The position numbers and the translations under genes were made by a program. DNA of 64,000 nt from Allofrancisella guangzhouensis. GTDB taxonomy: Bacteria; Pseudomonadota; Gammaproteobacteria; Francisellales; Francisellaceae. Of the stretch, positions 9,118 to 18,306 are shown one piece after another (within the stretch, counting starts at the first letter, position 1; the number at the start of each line of letters is the position of its first letter). The notes beneath the pieces were generated by a model. That model saw only the letters and a program-made list of their open reading frames with translations. It did no database searches and was not told where the DNA came from. Where the stretch lies: assembly GCF_000815225.1 (NCBI RefSeq), contig NZ_CP010427.1:992001-1056000 (forward strand). Reading direction: 5' to 3'.

Positions 9118-11205
9118 ATGAGTAATATTAAAAAAAATTTCTTATTTGAATTAGGTACAGAAGAGTTGCCACCAAAAGCTTTAAAAAGTTTAGCTCAATC
9201 ATTATTAGTAAGTGTTGAAAATCAGCTAAATGATGCAGAAGTTGGATTTGGTCATACTAAATGGATTGCATCACCTCGACGCTTAGCATTTATAATAAAT
9301 GATTTAGCAGAATCACAAAATGATGTAATAGTTGAAAAACAAGGTCCTTTAGTAAGTATTGCATATAAAGGTAATCAGCCAACACAAGTTGGATTAGGGT
9401 TTGCAAAATCTTGTGGAGTTGAGTTTGATCAGTTACAAAAAGTGAGTACTACTAAGGGAGAAAAGCTCTTTTATAAAAATACAGAAAAAGGACAAAAGAC
9501 TATAACTTTAATACAAGAAATTATAACAAAAGCTTTAAAGCAATTACCGATTCCAAAGATGATGCGGTGGGGAGACTCTGATATTGAGTTTGTAAGACCT
9601 GTACATTGGGTTTTAGCTTTATATGGTGATGATATTGTAGATATAGAAATTCTGAGTCATAAGGCTGCTAATATTACATATGGTCATAGATTTCATAATC
9701 CATCTGCTATCACAATAACGTCAATAGCTAGTTATGTAGATGCCTTAGAAGATGCTATGGTTATAGTAGAGTGGGATCAGCGTAAACAAATGATTATAGA
9801 GCAAGCCCAAAACCTAGCAAAACAGCATGGCTATAAAGTTGTTCTTGATAGTGATCTCGTTGATGAAGTCTGTGCTATAGTAGAATATCCAAATGCTATG
9901 CTATGTGGTTTTAATAAAGACTTTTTAAGGGTGCCACAAGAAGCATTGATTTCATCGATGCAAGAGCATCAAAAATGCTTTGCACTTCTAGATAATCAAA
10001 ATAAATTAGTTGCTAACTTTATTACAATTTCAAATATTAAAAGCACTAAGCCAGAACTTGTAACTGCTGGTAACCAAAAAGTTATGAATGCTAGACTTGC
10101 GGATGCAGCATTTTTTTATGATGTAGATCTTAAACGTCCTTTAGATGTTTTATTACCTAGATTAGAAGGAGTTACTTTTCATAATAAGCTGGGTAATATG
10201 TACCAAAAAGCTCAGAGAATAGCAAAAATTTCTCAAGGGTTAGCTAAGCTTAATGGAATAGATACACAAGCTGCATATAGAGCTGGTTTGCTTGCTAAAG
10301 CAGATTTAATTTCTGACATGGTTTTTGAGTTTACTGATTTGCAAGGTATTATTGGTAAATATTACGCTAAGGCACATGGCGAGTTGGAGATTGTAGCTGA
10401 CGCTATAGAGCAACAGTATTGGCCAAAATATTCTGGTGCAGAGCTGCCTCAGACAGCTCTAGCAAGCTGTGTAGCTTTAGCAGAAAAACTAGATACTTTA
10501 GTGGGTATCTTTGGTATTAACCAAAAACCAACTGGTAATAAAGATCCTTTTGCATTACGTAGATCTGCAATAGGTATATTGCGTATTTTACGCGATACAG
10601 ATTTAGATATGCCTTTGGGTAAAGTTATAGATCTTGCTTTGGCTAGCTATAAAGATGTGAATGATTTGTATTTAAATCCTACTACTAAAGAAGAAGTAAT
10701 GTCCTTTTGTTTAGACAGATTAAAAAATCTTTATAAAGAAGAAGGTGTATCAGTAGATGTTTTTGAAGCGATTAACATTACTAAATATCAGTCGATAAAA
10801 GATTTTGATGCTCGTGTTAAGGCTGTTATAAGATTTAGAGATTCTCAACAATCACAAAACTTAATTGCTTCAAATAAACGAGTTGCAAATATACTAATCA
10901 AAAATACTCAAGATGATTTTTTAAATTATAATATAAATTTAACCAAGGCTATAAACAATAATTACGAGTTAGAATTGGCCAATCAAATAACTAAACTAGC
11001 TAACAAAATACCAGAATTGGTGTCTAAAAGAGAGTATTCAGAAGCATTAGATTTGTTAGCAACTCTAGGTGTGGCAATTAATGAGTTTTTTGATAATGTA
11101 ATGGTGATGGATGAAAACCTAGAGATCAGAGCTAATCGAATAGCTCTACTAAGTAAGCTACATCTACTATTTACAAGTGTTGCGGATATTTCTAGGTTAC
11201 AGTAA
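9118..11205 (+). CDS. glyS: Glycyl-tRNA synthetase beta subunit
   Basis: Beta chain of the bacterial (alpha-beta)2 glycyl-tRNA synthetase, which supplies tRNA recognition and an editing-like HD region. The 695-residue length is close to the family norm of about 690. It begins KKNFLFELGTEELPPKAL and has SSMQEHQKCFALLD near residue 280. The motif GNKDPFALRRSAIGILRI is near 475, and a C-terminal DALR-type anticodon domain follows. The catalytic alpha subunit gene glyQ usually lies immediately upstream but is absent: the upstream neighbour is the divergent tatD. glyQ must therefore be elsewhere. The gene has its own 170-base upstream spacer. Confidence 0.95.
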   Translation: MSNIKKNFLFELGTEELPPKALKSLAQSLLVSVENQLNDAEVGFGHTKWIASPRRLAFIINDLAESQNDVIVEKQGPLVSIAYKGNQPTQVGLGFAKSCGVEFDQLQKVSTTKGEKLFYKNTEKGQKTITLIQEIITKALKQLPIPKMMRWGDSDIEFVRPVHWVLALYGDDIVDIEILSHKAANITYGHRFHNPSAITITSIASYVDALEDAMVIVEWDQRKQMIIEQAQNLAKQHGYKVVLDSDLVDEVCAIVEYPNAMLCGFNKDFLRVPQEALISSMQEHQKCFALLDNQNKLVANFITISNIKSTKPELVTAGNQKVMNARLADAAFFYDVDLKRPLDVLLPRLEGVTFHNKLGNMYQKAQRIAKISQGLAKLNGIDTQAAYRAGLLAKADLISDMVFEFTDLQGIIGKYYAKAHGELEIVADAIEQQYWPKYSGAELPQTALASCVALAEKLDTLVGIFGINQKPTGNKDPFALRRSAIGILRILRDTDLDMPLGKVIDLALASYKDVNDLYLNPTTKEEVMSFCLDRLKNLYKEEGVSVDVFEAINITKYQSIKDFDARVKAVIRFRDSQQSQNLIASNKRVANILIKNTQDDFLNYNINLTKAINNNYELELANQITKLANKIPELVSKREYSEALDLLATLGVAINEFFDNVMVMDENLEIRANRIALLSKLHLLFTSVADISRLQ

Positions 11206-11213
11206 AACCTTAA

Positions 11214-12422
11214 CTACTCAGCCATTTTTGAGTCTATTTTCATTTTATAAATAACAAACAATATTAAAACAGTAATAGCAATAAAACCTAATTGTACAAT
11301 AGGCGAGGCTAATATTAGGTTTCTACCGTGATAGTAGCTGACTATAAAGCTACCTGATGCTGCTATCATATTTTTAATAAAGTTTGAAATTGAGTTAGCT
11401 GTACCAAAATTGTGTTCAACTTGATTTATAGAAAAAGAATAAAGTATCGTGCAGACAAAAGCTACTGTAGCGCATAGTATAAACATCACTATAGTGTAAA
11501 TAAAAGCATTATCTATATTTAGATAATTAAATATCGCTAATGCTATGCAACTAACTGCTAATGCAGCAATGCTATAATAAGTATATTTAATATCTTTGAT
11601 TTTATGAGAATGTTTTTTTATAAAAAGGTTAGCAAGTATCGAAGCTATAGCACATATTCCATAATATATGCAATATAAAACTGAACCAGTTGAATATTGC
11701 TCTAGATATATAATAGCAGATGATGATATATAAATTAATAAAGCTGCAAAAGTAGAGCCACCAGCAATAGTTGCTAACATAAAACCAGGGTTTGTCAGAT
11801 GTTGAAAGTAGCTAGGAGCAATTTTTAAAATACTTATTTGCCTATTTTTTGGTTCAAGAGTTTCCTCTATAAGTAAAGCAGCTATTAATATAATTACACC
11901 ATAGAAAGTTAAAAAATAAAAAGTACTTTGCCAAGTACCTATAAGATTTGTAAATACAGTTCCAATAATAGGCGCTATAATCGGAGCTATCAGTATAATA
12001 ACAATTATGCTGGCTACCATATTTGTTAGTTTAGCACCTTTATAGCAGTCTCTAGCTATAGAAAAAGCTATAACACCACCAACAGAGTCGGATAATCCTT
12101 GTACAAACCTTAAAGTTTCAAGCATAGTAAAGCTTGTACTGTAAGAACAGAGAATTGTACTTAAAATATAAATTATGCTACCAATAATTATAATTTTTTT
12201 ACGACCATATTTATCTGAAACAGCTCCCCAAAAAAGCATTCCGAATGAAAAGCCAACAAAATAGGTAGCAAAGGTGGTCAGTACTTGGCTATCTGTGATG
12301 CCGAAATCTTGAGCTATCAGTGAGATAGCTGGGGCATAAGTGTTAACAGCTAATGGAGGTAAAGCAGCAAAAAGTGCTAAAATTATGGGAAAAAATTTAG
12401 ATTCACGTGTTATATAGTTCAT
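11214..12422 (-). CDS. MFS transporter, Bcr/CflA drug-resistance type
   Basis: A 402-residue, twelve-helix major facilitator resembling the Bcr/CflA drug:H+ antiporter (DHA1) family. Visible marks are the N-terminal LPPLAVNTYAPAISLIAQDFG, the loop 2-3 motif GAVSDKYGRKKIII (MFS motif A), and a helix 4-5 region RFVQGLSDSVGGVIAFSIARD. The substrate is unknown; Bcr/CflA proteins export chloramphenicol, bicyclomycin or dipeptides. It is convergent with glyS (8 bases apart) and lies 24 bases downstream of rnd on the same strand. Confidence 0.85.
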   Translation of the reverse strand: MNYITRESKFFPIILALFAALPPLAVNTYAPAISLIAQDFGITDSQVLTTFATYFVGFSFGMLFWGAVSDKYGRKKIIIIGSIIYILSTILCSYSTSFTMLETLRFVQGLSDSVGGVIAFSIARDCYKGAKLTNMVASIIVIILIAPIIAPIIGTVFTNLIGTWQSTFYFLTFYGVIILIAALLIEETLEPKNRQISILKIAPSYFQHLTNPGFMLATIAGGSTFAALLIYISSSAIIYLEQYSTGSVLYCIYYGICAIASILANLFIKKHSHKIKDIKYTYYSIAALAVSCIALAIFNYLNIDNAFIYTIVMFILCATVAFVCTILYSFSINQVEHNFGTANSISNFIKNMIAASGSFIVSYYHGRNLILASPIVQLGFIAITVLILFVIYKMKIDSKMAE

Positions 12423-12446
12423 AAATATAAAATATTTTTGTAGTTT

Positions 12447-13541
12447 TTATTTAATGTTTTCAAGTATATACTCTTTTAACTTTTTACCAACTGTTTTGTA
12501 ACGCCAGCCGTTAAGTAATTTATTACTAATGTTTGTTTTACCTAAGTTAAGATTGTAGGCTAAGGAGCGTATATCTTTTTTTGAAGCAATAATACCGCTG
12601 TCAAAATTAAAACCTGCAGTCTGAGAGTTAAAAAAATCTATAATTTGTTCGGTTAACTCATTTGATAATTTACTTGCTGATTTTTTCTCTGTTATTAGTT
12701 CCTGTATACATTTGTTGGATTTTAATGTACTAATTATACTTTTTTTAATCCAAGGTTTGAGTTTTTTTAGTTCTACATGTTCAAAATCATTTAGAGATGT
12801 AGGGTAAATATGCGCTATTAAATAGAGTAATTTGTTATCAAAAATATACCTTAAAGGAATATTTTTGTCTTGAGCTGTCTTTTCACGCCATTGAGCTAAT
12901 AAGATAATATTTCTTTGAGTTTGTTCATTAAATTTTTGAATATTGCTTATTTTATTATGAACATTCTCTACCGAATTAAATTCCATAGTAGCTATTTGAG
13001 ATAAATCTTCAGTAAATAAATCTTGATAACCTATATCGGTGATTTTTTTTTCTAAAAATTGCGCTAGAGGTATAAGGTATTTAACATCATTTATGGCATA
13101 AATAATTTGATTGTCAGATAATGGTCTTTTTCTCCAGTCAGAAAATTGAGATTCTTTTTCCATTTCTACATTTAAGATCTCTTTGAGAAGATTTTTTAAA
13201 GATATTTGTGGCTGTAATCCCAAGAAACCTGCTGCTAGCTGAGTATCAAAGATATTGTTAGTATTACACTTTAAAAATTTTTTAATAATAGGGATATCAT
13301 TAGCAGCTGAATGCATAATTTTTTGAATATTTTCGCTCTCAAAGATAACTTTTAGATTTGAAAAATCTAAATTTTCTAAGGTATCTATTAAGAAAATATC
13401 ATTATCTGTAGCTACCTGAATTAAGCAAAGTTCAGGATAGTAAGTGCGCATCCAGTAAAATTCTGTATCTACAGCTATTTGTGTATAGTCAGATATTTTT
13501 GTGGTAGCTCTATTAAGGTCATCTTGGGATTGAATGAGCAT
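12447..13541 (-). CDS. rnd: Ribonuclease D
   Basis: A 3'-5' exoribonuclease that trims tRNA precursors. The 364-residue product has the four DEDDy elements in order: VDTEFYW near residue 25, the HSAANDIPIIKK segment, FDTQLAAGFLG, and YAINDVKYLIPL with the catalytic Tyr/Asp. The C-terminal half carries HRDC-type helices (RNIILLAQWREKTAQDKNIPL). The length is close to E. coli RNase D (375). No clear ribosome-binding site precedes the ATG at 13541. It shares an 87-base divergent spacer with uvrC. Confidence 0.92.
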   Translation of the reverse strand: MLIQSQDDLNRATTKISDYTQIAVDTEFYWMRTYYPELCLIQVATDNDIFLIDTLENLDFSNLKVIFESENIQKIMHSAANDIPIIKKFLKCNTNNIFDTQLAAGFLGLQPQISLKNLLKEILNVEMEKESQFSDWRKRPLSDNQIIYAINDVKYLIPLAQFLEKKITDIGYQDLFTEDLSQIATMEFNSVENVHNKISNIQKFNEQTQRNIILLAQWREKTAQDKNIPLRYIFDNKLLYLIAHIYPTSLNDFEHVELKKLKPWIKKSIISTLKSNKCIQELITEKKSASKLSNELTEQIIDFFNSQTAGFNFDSGIIASKKDIRSLAYNLNLGKTNISNKLLNGWRYKTVGKKLKEYILENIK

Positions 13542-13628
13542 TAGTATTTAAACAATGTATTAAAAACTTTAATATGCTAACATTTTTACATATTTATTAG
13601 TATTTAAAATAAGAAATTATCTATACAA

Positions 13629-15467
13629 ATGATTCCTAGTGAAACAAAAAGCTTTGATTTGAAAAATTTTTTAGCAAATTTGACAACACATTCTGGTGTT
13701 TATCGTATGTTTGATAAACATGGTCAGATAATTTATGTAGGAAAAGCAAAGAACCTTAAGAACCGTGTGAATAGCTATTTTTCAAAAGGCGCTAAAGATA
13801 GCAAAACTATAATGATGGTTTCGCAAATAGCAAAAATAGAGATAACTATAACGCCAAGTGATTATGAAGCTTATTTATTAGAAAATAATTTAATCAAACA
13901 GCATCGACCAAAGTATAACATTTTATTTAAAGATGATAAAAGTTATCCATATCTGGTTATATCTAAAGATAAGTTCCCAAGAGTTTCGTTCTATAGGGGC
14001 AAATCTGCGTATAAAAAAGGTCAATGTTTTGGACCATATGTATCTATATCATCTGTGAAAAACACTCTAAACATCATTCAAAAAATTTTCCCAATTAGAC
14101 AATGTGAAAATTCATATTATAAATCACGAGTTAGACCGTGCTTACAGTATCAAATAAAGCGTTGTCTTGGTCCATGTGTAGGTTTGGTTTCTCAAGAGCA
14201 ATACGATGAGCAGTTAGCTATTTTAAAAAAATTTTTAGGTGGCAAATTTAGTAGTGTTTTAGAGGAGATATCTCAAAAAATGCATCAAGCTTCTGAAAAT
14301 ATGGAATACGAGAAGGCACAAGTTTATAGAGATCAATTAATAGTACTTAGAAAGTTACAGCAGCAGCAAATAGTAGATATCCAGACAGATAAAACTTTCG
14401 ATGTAATCGGTGTATATTTACAAGATACTTACGCAAGTATAGCTTTATTGCAGGTTCAAAATGGTGATGTCGTTGCAGATAAACATTGGAGTATAGATGC
14501 AAAAGGGCAAGATAAAACGTCTATTATGCATGCTTTTTTATCTCATTTTTACCTTAGCGATGAGATACGTAATATTTGGCCAAAGAATATAATTTTGTCT
14601 AAAGTTGATTTTAGTGAAATCCAAGATTTGTTAGTAAGTATTTCACAAAAAATTGGTCAGCCTATAAATTGGATATTAGCTCCAGCTGCAGATAATCTAA
14701 AATGGTTAAAATTAGCAGAGGTAAATGCTAGACAAAAACTAAACATTTATACCGCGTCAAAAACACAGTACCAAAAGAGGTTGGCTTCTTTAAAAGAGTT
14801 TTTAGGATTAGATAAAGAGATTAAGCGTATAGAGTGTTTTGATGTCTCGCATTTCCAAGGCGAGGCAACTGTAGCATCTTGTGTAGTATATACAGATGAA
14901 GGTGAAGATCGTAAGTCGCATCGTCGATATAATATTAAAGGTATTAAGGCAGGCGATGACTATGCAGCAATTTACCAGGCAGTATATCGCCGTGTAAGTT
15001 CGGGATTAGAAGCAAATAATCTTCCAGATATTATGATAATAGATGGTGGTAAAGGGCAAATACATCAAGCTGAAAAGGTCATCCAAGAGTTTAGCTTACA
15101 AAACGAAGTTTATCTAGTAAGTCTAGGTAAGGGTGTCGAGCGTGTAAGTGGTAAAGAGAAAATCTATAAAGGTTTTGACGATACAGAATATACTTTAGAC
15201 GAGCATAATTTAGGATTTTTATTGTTGCGCCAGGTACGAGATTCTGCTCATGATCATGCTATAAAAGGGCAGCGCAAGAGGGTTAGTTCTAATAGGCAAT
15301 CATCAATCATTGAGGAAATAGAAAGTGTAGGACCAAAACGCCGTAAAGCTCTAATAATGCATTTTGGTGGCTGGCAAGAGCTAAGTAAAGCTTCTGTAGA
15401 TGAGATAGTAAAAGTAAAAGGAATAAGTAAAAAATTAGCTCAAGCTATTTGGGAGAGTTTTCATTAG
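13629..15467 (+). CDS. uvrC: Excinuclease ABC subunit C
   Basis: UvrC makes both incisions in nucleotide excision repair after UvrAB finds the lesion. The 612-residue protein has the N-terminal GIY-YIG nuclease (SGVYRMFDKHGQIIYVGKAK), a four-cysteine cluster segment with CENSYY..CLQYQIKRCLGPC near residues 155-185, and a UVR motif around residue 205-245. The C-terminal RNase H-like nuclease includes ECFDVSHFQGE and IDGGKGQ, followed by a helix-hairpin-helix pair ending in KVKGISKKLAQAIW. All domains are present and the length matches the family. Confidence 0.96.
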   Translation: MIPSETKSFDLKNFLANLTTHSGVYRMFDKHGQIIYVGKAKNLKNRVNSYFSKGAKDSKTIMMVSQIAKIEITITPSDYEAYLLENNLIKQHRPKYNILFKDDKSYPYLVISKDKFPRVSFYRGKSAYKKGQCFGPYVSISSVKNTLNIIQKIFPIRQCENSYYKSRVRPCLQYQIKRCLGPCVGLVSQEQYDEQLAILKKFLGGKFSSVLEEISQKMHQASENMEYEKAQVYRDQLIVLRKLQQQQIVDIQTDKTFDVIGVYLQDTYASIALLQVQNGDVVADKHWSIDAKGQDKTSIMHAFLSHFYLSDEIRNIWPKNIILSKVDFSEIQDLLVSISQKIGQPINWILAPAADNLKWLKLAEVNARQKLNIYTASKTQYQKRLASLKEFLGLDKEIKRIECFDVSHFQGEATVASCVVYTDEGEDRKSHRRYNIKGIKAGDDYAAIYQAVYRRVSSGLEANNLPDIMIIDGGKGQIHQAEKVIQEFSLQNEVYLVSLGKGVERVSGKEKIYKGFDDTEYTLDEHNLGFLLLRQVRDSAHDHAIKGQRKRVSSNRQSSIIEEIESVGPKRRKALIMHFGGWQELSKASVDEIVKVKGISKKLAQAIWESFH

Positions 15468-15563
15468 GAATAGTTTTAAGATTTTAGTTTTAAAAACAAA
15501 AATAGGGTAGATTTGTTATACTGACATCTGAAGTTAGAATTTTTTAGTTTAAAGGTTAGATTG

Positions 15564-16961
15564 ATGATACTGATAATAGGGTTGGCTTTATTTATTATCG
15601 TTTTGGACGTAGTGCTTCTTTTTTTGTATAGTAAGAAATCTAAAGAAGTTGAAAATATCAAACAAGCTTTCGAAGAGTATAAAGGCGCAACACAATCTCA
15701 GATATTGGCTTTACAAAGTGAAAGGTCAACTTTTGATATTTTATTATCAGGAGAAAAGCAAAAAAATATAGAAGTTAGAGAAGACAGTAGTCAAAGGTTA
15801 GAAGAACTCAAGCAAGATTTAAGAGCAGAAAGAACTAAGGTTGATAAATACATCGAAGAGATAAAAGAGTATAAATCGCAAATCTCAATGTTACAAACTC
15901 AGTTAAAGGAAAAATTAGAGCAATTACAAAATAATGAGATAAAGTTAAAAACTGAGTTTGAAAATTTGGCAAATAGAATTTTTGAAGATAATTCTAAAAA
16001 ATTAAATGAACGTAATCAAGAAAGCTTGAACAGTGTTTTAAATCCTGTACGTGAACAATTAAAAGATTTTAAACAAAAAGTAGAGGACGTGTATGACAAA
16101 GAATCTATAGCTAGGGGAGCTCTCCACAATGAGCTAAAAAGTCTTAAAGAATTAAACCAAAAGATGACTACAGAGGCTCATAACCTTACAAATGCTCTAA
16201 GAAGTAGTACTAAACAGCAAGGTATTTGGGGTGAGATGGTGCTTGAAAATGTGCTTGAAAAATCTGGGTTAAGAGAAGGGTTAGAGTACTTTAGAGAAAA
16301 GCATACTATTGATGAAAATGGTAAAGTTTTTCGCCCTGATGTCATCGTTAAGTTACCAGATGATAGAGATATTATAATAGATGCAAAAAGCTCTTTGTTT
16401 GCTTATAATGATTATATGGCAGCAGATGATGATCAAAAGCAAACTCATTTAAAAGCTCACATCAGATCAATAAAAGATCATATAAAATGTTTGGCAAATA
16501 AAAATTATGAAAACTTAAAAGATATAAATTCATTAGACTTTATATTTATGTTTATACCAATAGAAGGAGCTTTACTTTTAGCGCTGGATAATGATGTAAA
16601 TTTATATGATGAAGCATTTAAACAGAAAATAATCTTAGTAAGTCCAACTACTTTATTAGTAGCTTTACGAGCAGTTGAAAATACTTGGAGATATGAAAAA
16701 CAAGCTCAAAGTATTACAGAGGTTTATAATAGAGCCGAAGAGTTATACAAAAAATTTGTAGGTTTTGTAGAAGATCTAGAAAAAATAGGAAAGTCTTTAA
16801 GCGATGCTAATAAATCTTATGAAAATGCTTTTAGTAAATTAAAGTCTGGACGGGGTAATTTAATTGGACAAGTTGAAAAGTTAAAAAGAATTTCTAATAT
16901 CAAACCTAAAAAAGATATTGATAGAAATTTAGTAGAAGGCGCAGTCGTTGATTTTGAATAG
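15564..16961 (+). CDS. rmuC: RmuC family DNA recombination protein
   Basis: RmuC proteins are predicted nucleases that limit recombination between inverted repeats. I start at the ATG at 15564, with AAGG eight bases upstream, rather than the preceding TTG; this gives 465 residues. An N-terminal membrane helix (ILIIGLALFIIVLDVVLLFLY) is followed by a long coiled coil to about residue 200. The conserved core then holds QGIWGEMVLENVLEKSGL, RPDVIVKLPDDRDIIIDAKSS, the MFIPIEGALLLAL segment and the SPTTLLVALR segment. The DAK motif is the PD-(D/E)xK-like active site. It follows uvrC by about 95 bases. Confidence 0.92.
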   Translation: MILIIGLALFIIVLDVVLLFLYSKKSKEVENIKQAFEEYKGATQSQILALQSERSTFDILLSGEKQKNIEVREDSSQRLEELKQDLRAERTKVDKYIEEIKEYKSQISMLQTQLKEKLEQLQNNEIKLKTEFENLANRIFEDNSKKLNERNQESLNSVLNPVREQLKDFKQKVEDVYDKESIARGALHNELKSLKELNQKMTTEAHNLTNALRSSTKQQGIWGEMVLENVLEKSGLREGLEYFREKHTIDENGKVFRPDVIVKLPDDRDIIIDAKSSLFAYNDYMAADDDQKQTHLKAHIRSIKDHIKCLANKNYENLKDINSLDFIFMFIPIEGALLLALDNDVNLYDEAFKQKIILVSPTTLLVALRAVENTWRYEKQAQSITEVYNRAEELYKKFVGFVEDLEKIGKSLSDANKSYENAFSKLKSGRGNLIGQVEKLKRISNIKPKKDIDRNLVEGAVVDFE

Positions 16962-17087
16962 TTTTCTTAAAGGTATAAAAGTAAAAAATATAGCTTTGAG
17001 GTATTCTTCTAGCATAATGTAAATAATACTGGTCGATTATATTAGAATATTATAAGCTTTGTTTAAATAACTTGAAATTTTTGAAAA

Positions 17088-17525
17088 ATGGATAAATATT
17101 TACGACAAGCTTTAGAGCAAGCTAAAAAGGGTCTGGCAGAGGGCGGTATACCAATAGGTTCAGTATTAGTAATTGATAATAAAATAGTTGGGGCTGGACA
17201 TAATCAAAGGGTTCAAAAAAATAGTTCTATACTTCACGCAGAAATGGATTGTTTAGAGAAAGCTGGAAGACTAAAAGCAGCTGATTACCAGAAAGCTACT
17301 CTATATACTACTTTATCGCCATGTGCGATGTGTACAGGAGCTATATTGCTCTATGGTATAAAAAATGTAGTGATTGGGGAGAATATTAACTTTATGGGTC
17401 AAGAGAAACTTTTAAAAGCTAATGATATAAATGTTAAAGTTATAAATGATGTTCAATGTGTTGATATGATGGAAAATTTTATTAAAGATAATCCTAGTCT
17501 TTGGAATGAAGATATAGGTGAATAA
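17088..17525 (+). CDS. Cytosine deaminase, yeast Fcy1-like
   Basis: A 145-residue zinc-dependent deaminase of the CDA superfamily. The zinc and catalytic residues are in LHAEMD (His and proton-shuttle Glu) and SPCAMCTGAI (two Cys ligands). Beyond these, long stretches follow yeast cytosine deaminase: GGIPIGSVL, GAGHNQR.QK.S, TTLSPCAMCTGAI, YGIKNVVIGEN.NF and the terminal W.EDIGE. E. coli CodA is an unrelated amidohydrolase, and TadA lacks this C-terminus. The likely reaction is cytosine to uracil for pyrimidine salvage. The resemblance is recalled from the family and was not aligned computationally. Confidence 0.82.
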   Translation: MDKYLRQALEQAKKGLAEGGIPIGSVLVIDNKIVGAGHNQRVQKNSSILHAEMDCLEKAGRLKAADYQKATLYTTLSPCAMCTGAILLYGIKNVVIGENINFMGQEKLLKANDINVKVINDVQCVDMMENFIKDNPSLWNEDIGE

Positions 17526-17639
17526 TTTGAGGTGAATAACTTGTTTTTTATTATTAAAGATCACTTTTATTGGTTTAATAATTAACCGTTTTGTATAATA
17601 TATCTAATAATATATGGTAACTATAAGTTAGGTTATAAA

Positions 17640-18215
17640 ATGTCAAAAAGAGTTTTAATCTCAATCGATTTTATAAATGAAATTGTACATCCAGAAGGAA
17701 AGCTAGCAGCTAAGTTTATACCTAATATAGTTAAAAATGATGTTATTGAAAATGCAAATCTTGCGATTGATAAAGCGCGTATAAATAATATTCAAATTAT
17801 ACATGTAAAAGTTGGATTTTCAGCTAATTACATAGAATGTCCGAATAACTCACCAATTTTTAGTAATGCTAAGCAATACAACGCTTTAGAATTAGGAAAA
17901 TGGGGAACAGAAATATATAGCCAAATAGATGTTAAAGCTAATGATCATATCTTAATTAAACATAGGATAAGTGCTTTCTATAATACAGATTTAGAATGTG
18001 TTTTAAGAGCAAATAATATTAAAGATATTATAATTATGGGAGTATCAACAGATATGGCTGTAGAGTTAACTGCTCGGGAAGCTCATGATAGAGATTATAA
18101 TGTGACTGTAATAGAAGATGCTTGTACAACTTATAGTGAGGCTGCCCATTTAGCATCTATCAATAACATTAGTAGAATAGCGACTGTAAAATCTGCAAAA
18201 CAATGGTTAAGCTGA
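17640..18215 (+). CDS. Isochorismatase-family hydrolase lacking the catalytic cysteine
   Basis: A 191-residue isochorismatase-like fold. The catalytic Asp is present in VLISIDFINE near residue 10 and the Lys in HILIKHRISAFYNTDLE. In the nucleophile loop, cysteine hydrolases (nicotinamidase, carbamoylsarcosine amidase) read GV.T..CVE.TAR.A. Here the segment is GVSTDMAVELTAREA, with Ala (codon GCT) in place of Cys. True isochorismatases such as PhzD also lack this Cys, so the protein may cleave a vinyl ether or be non-enzymatic. It stands alone between the cytosine deaminase and an antiporter, with about 90-115 bases either side. Confidence 0.82.
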   Translation: MSKRVLISIDFINEIVHPEGKLAAKFIPNIVKNDVIENANLAIDKARINNIQIIHVKVGFSANYIECPNNSPIFSNAKQYNALELGKWGTEIYSQIDVKANDHILIKHRISAFYNTDLECVLRANNIKDIIIMGVSTDMAVELTAREAHDRDYNVTVIEDACTTYSEAAHLASINNISRIATVKSAKQWLS

Positions 18216-18306
18216 ATATCAAATCCACAAAATAATATATTTTATAATACTTTTTAAAATTAATATAAAGTAAAATAAACATAAAAACTTATAAGAGTAT
18301 AAAGAA

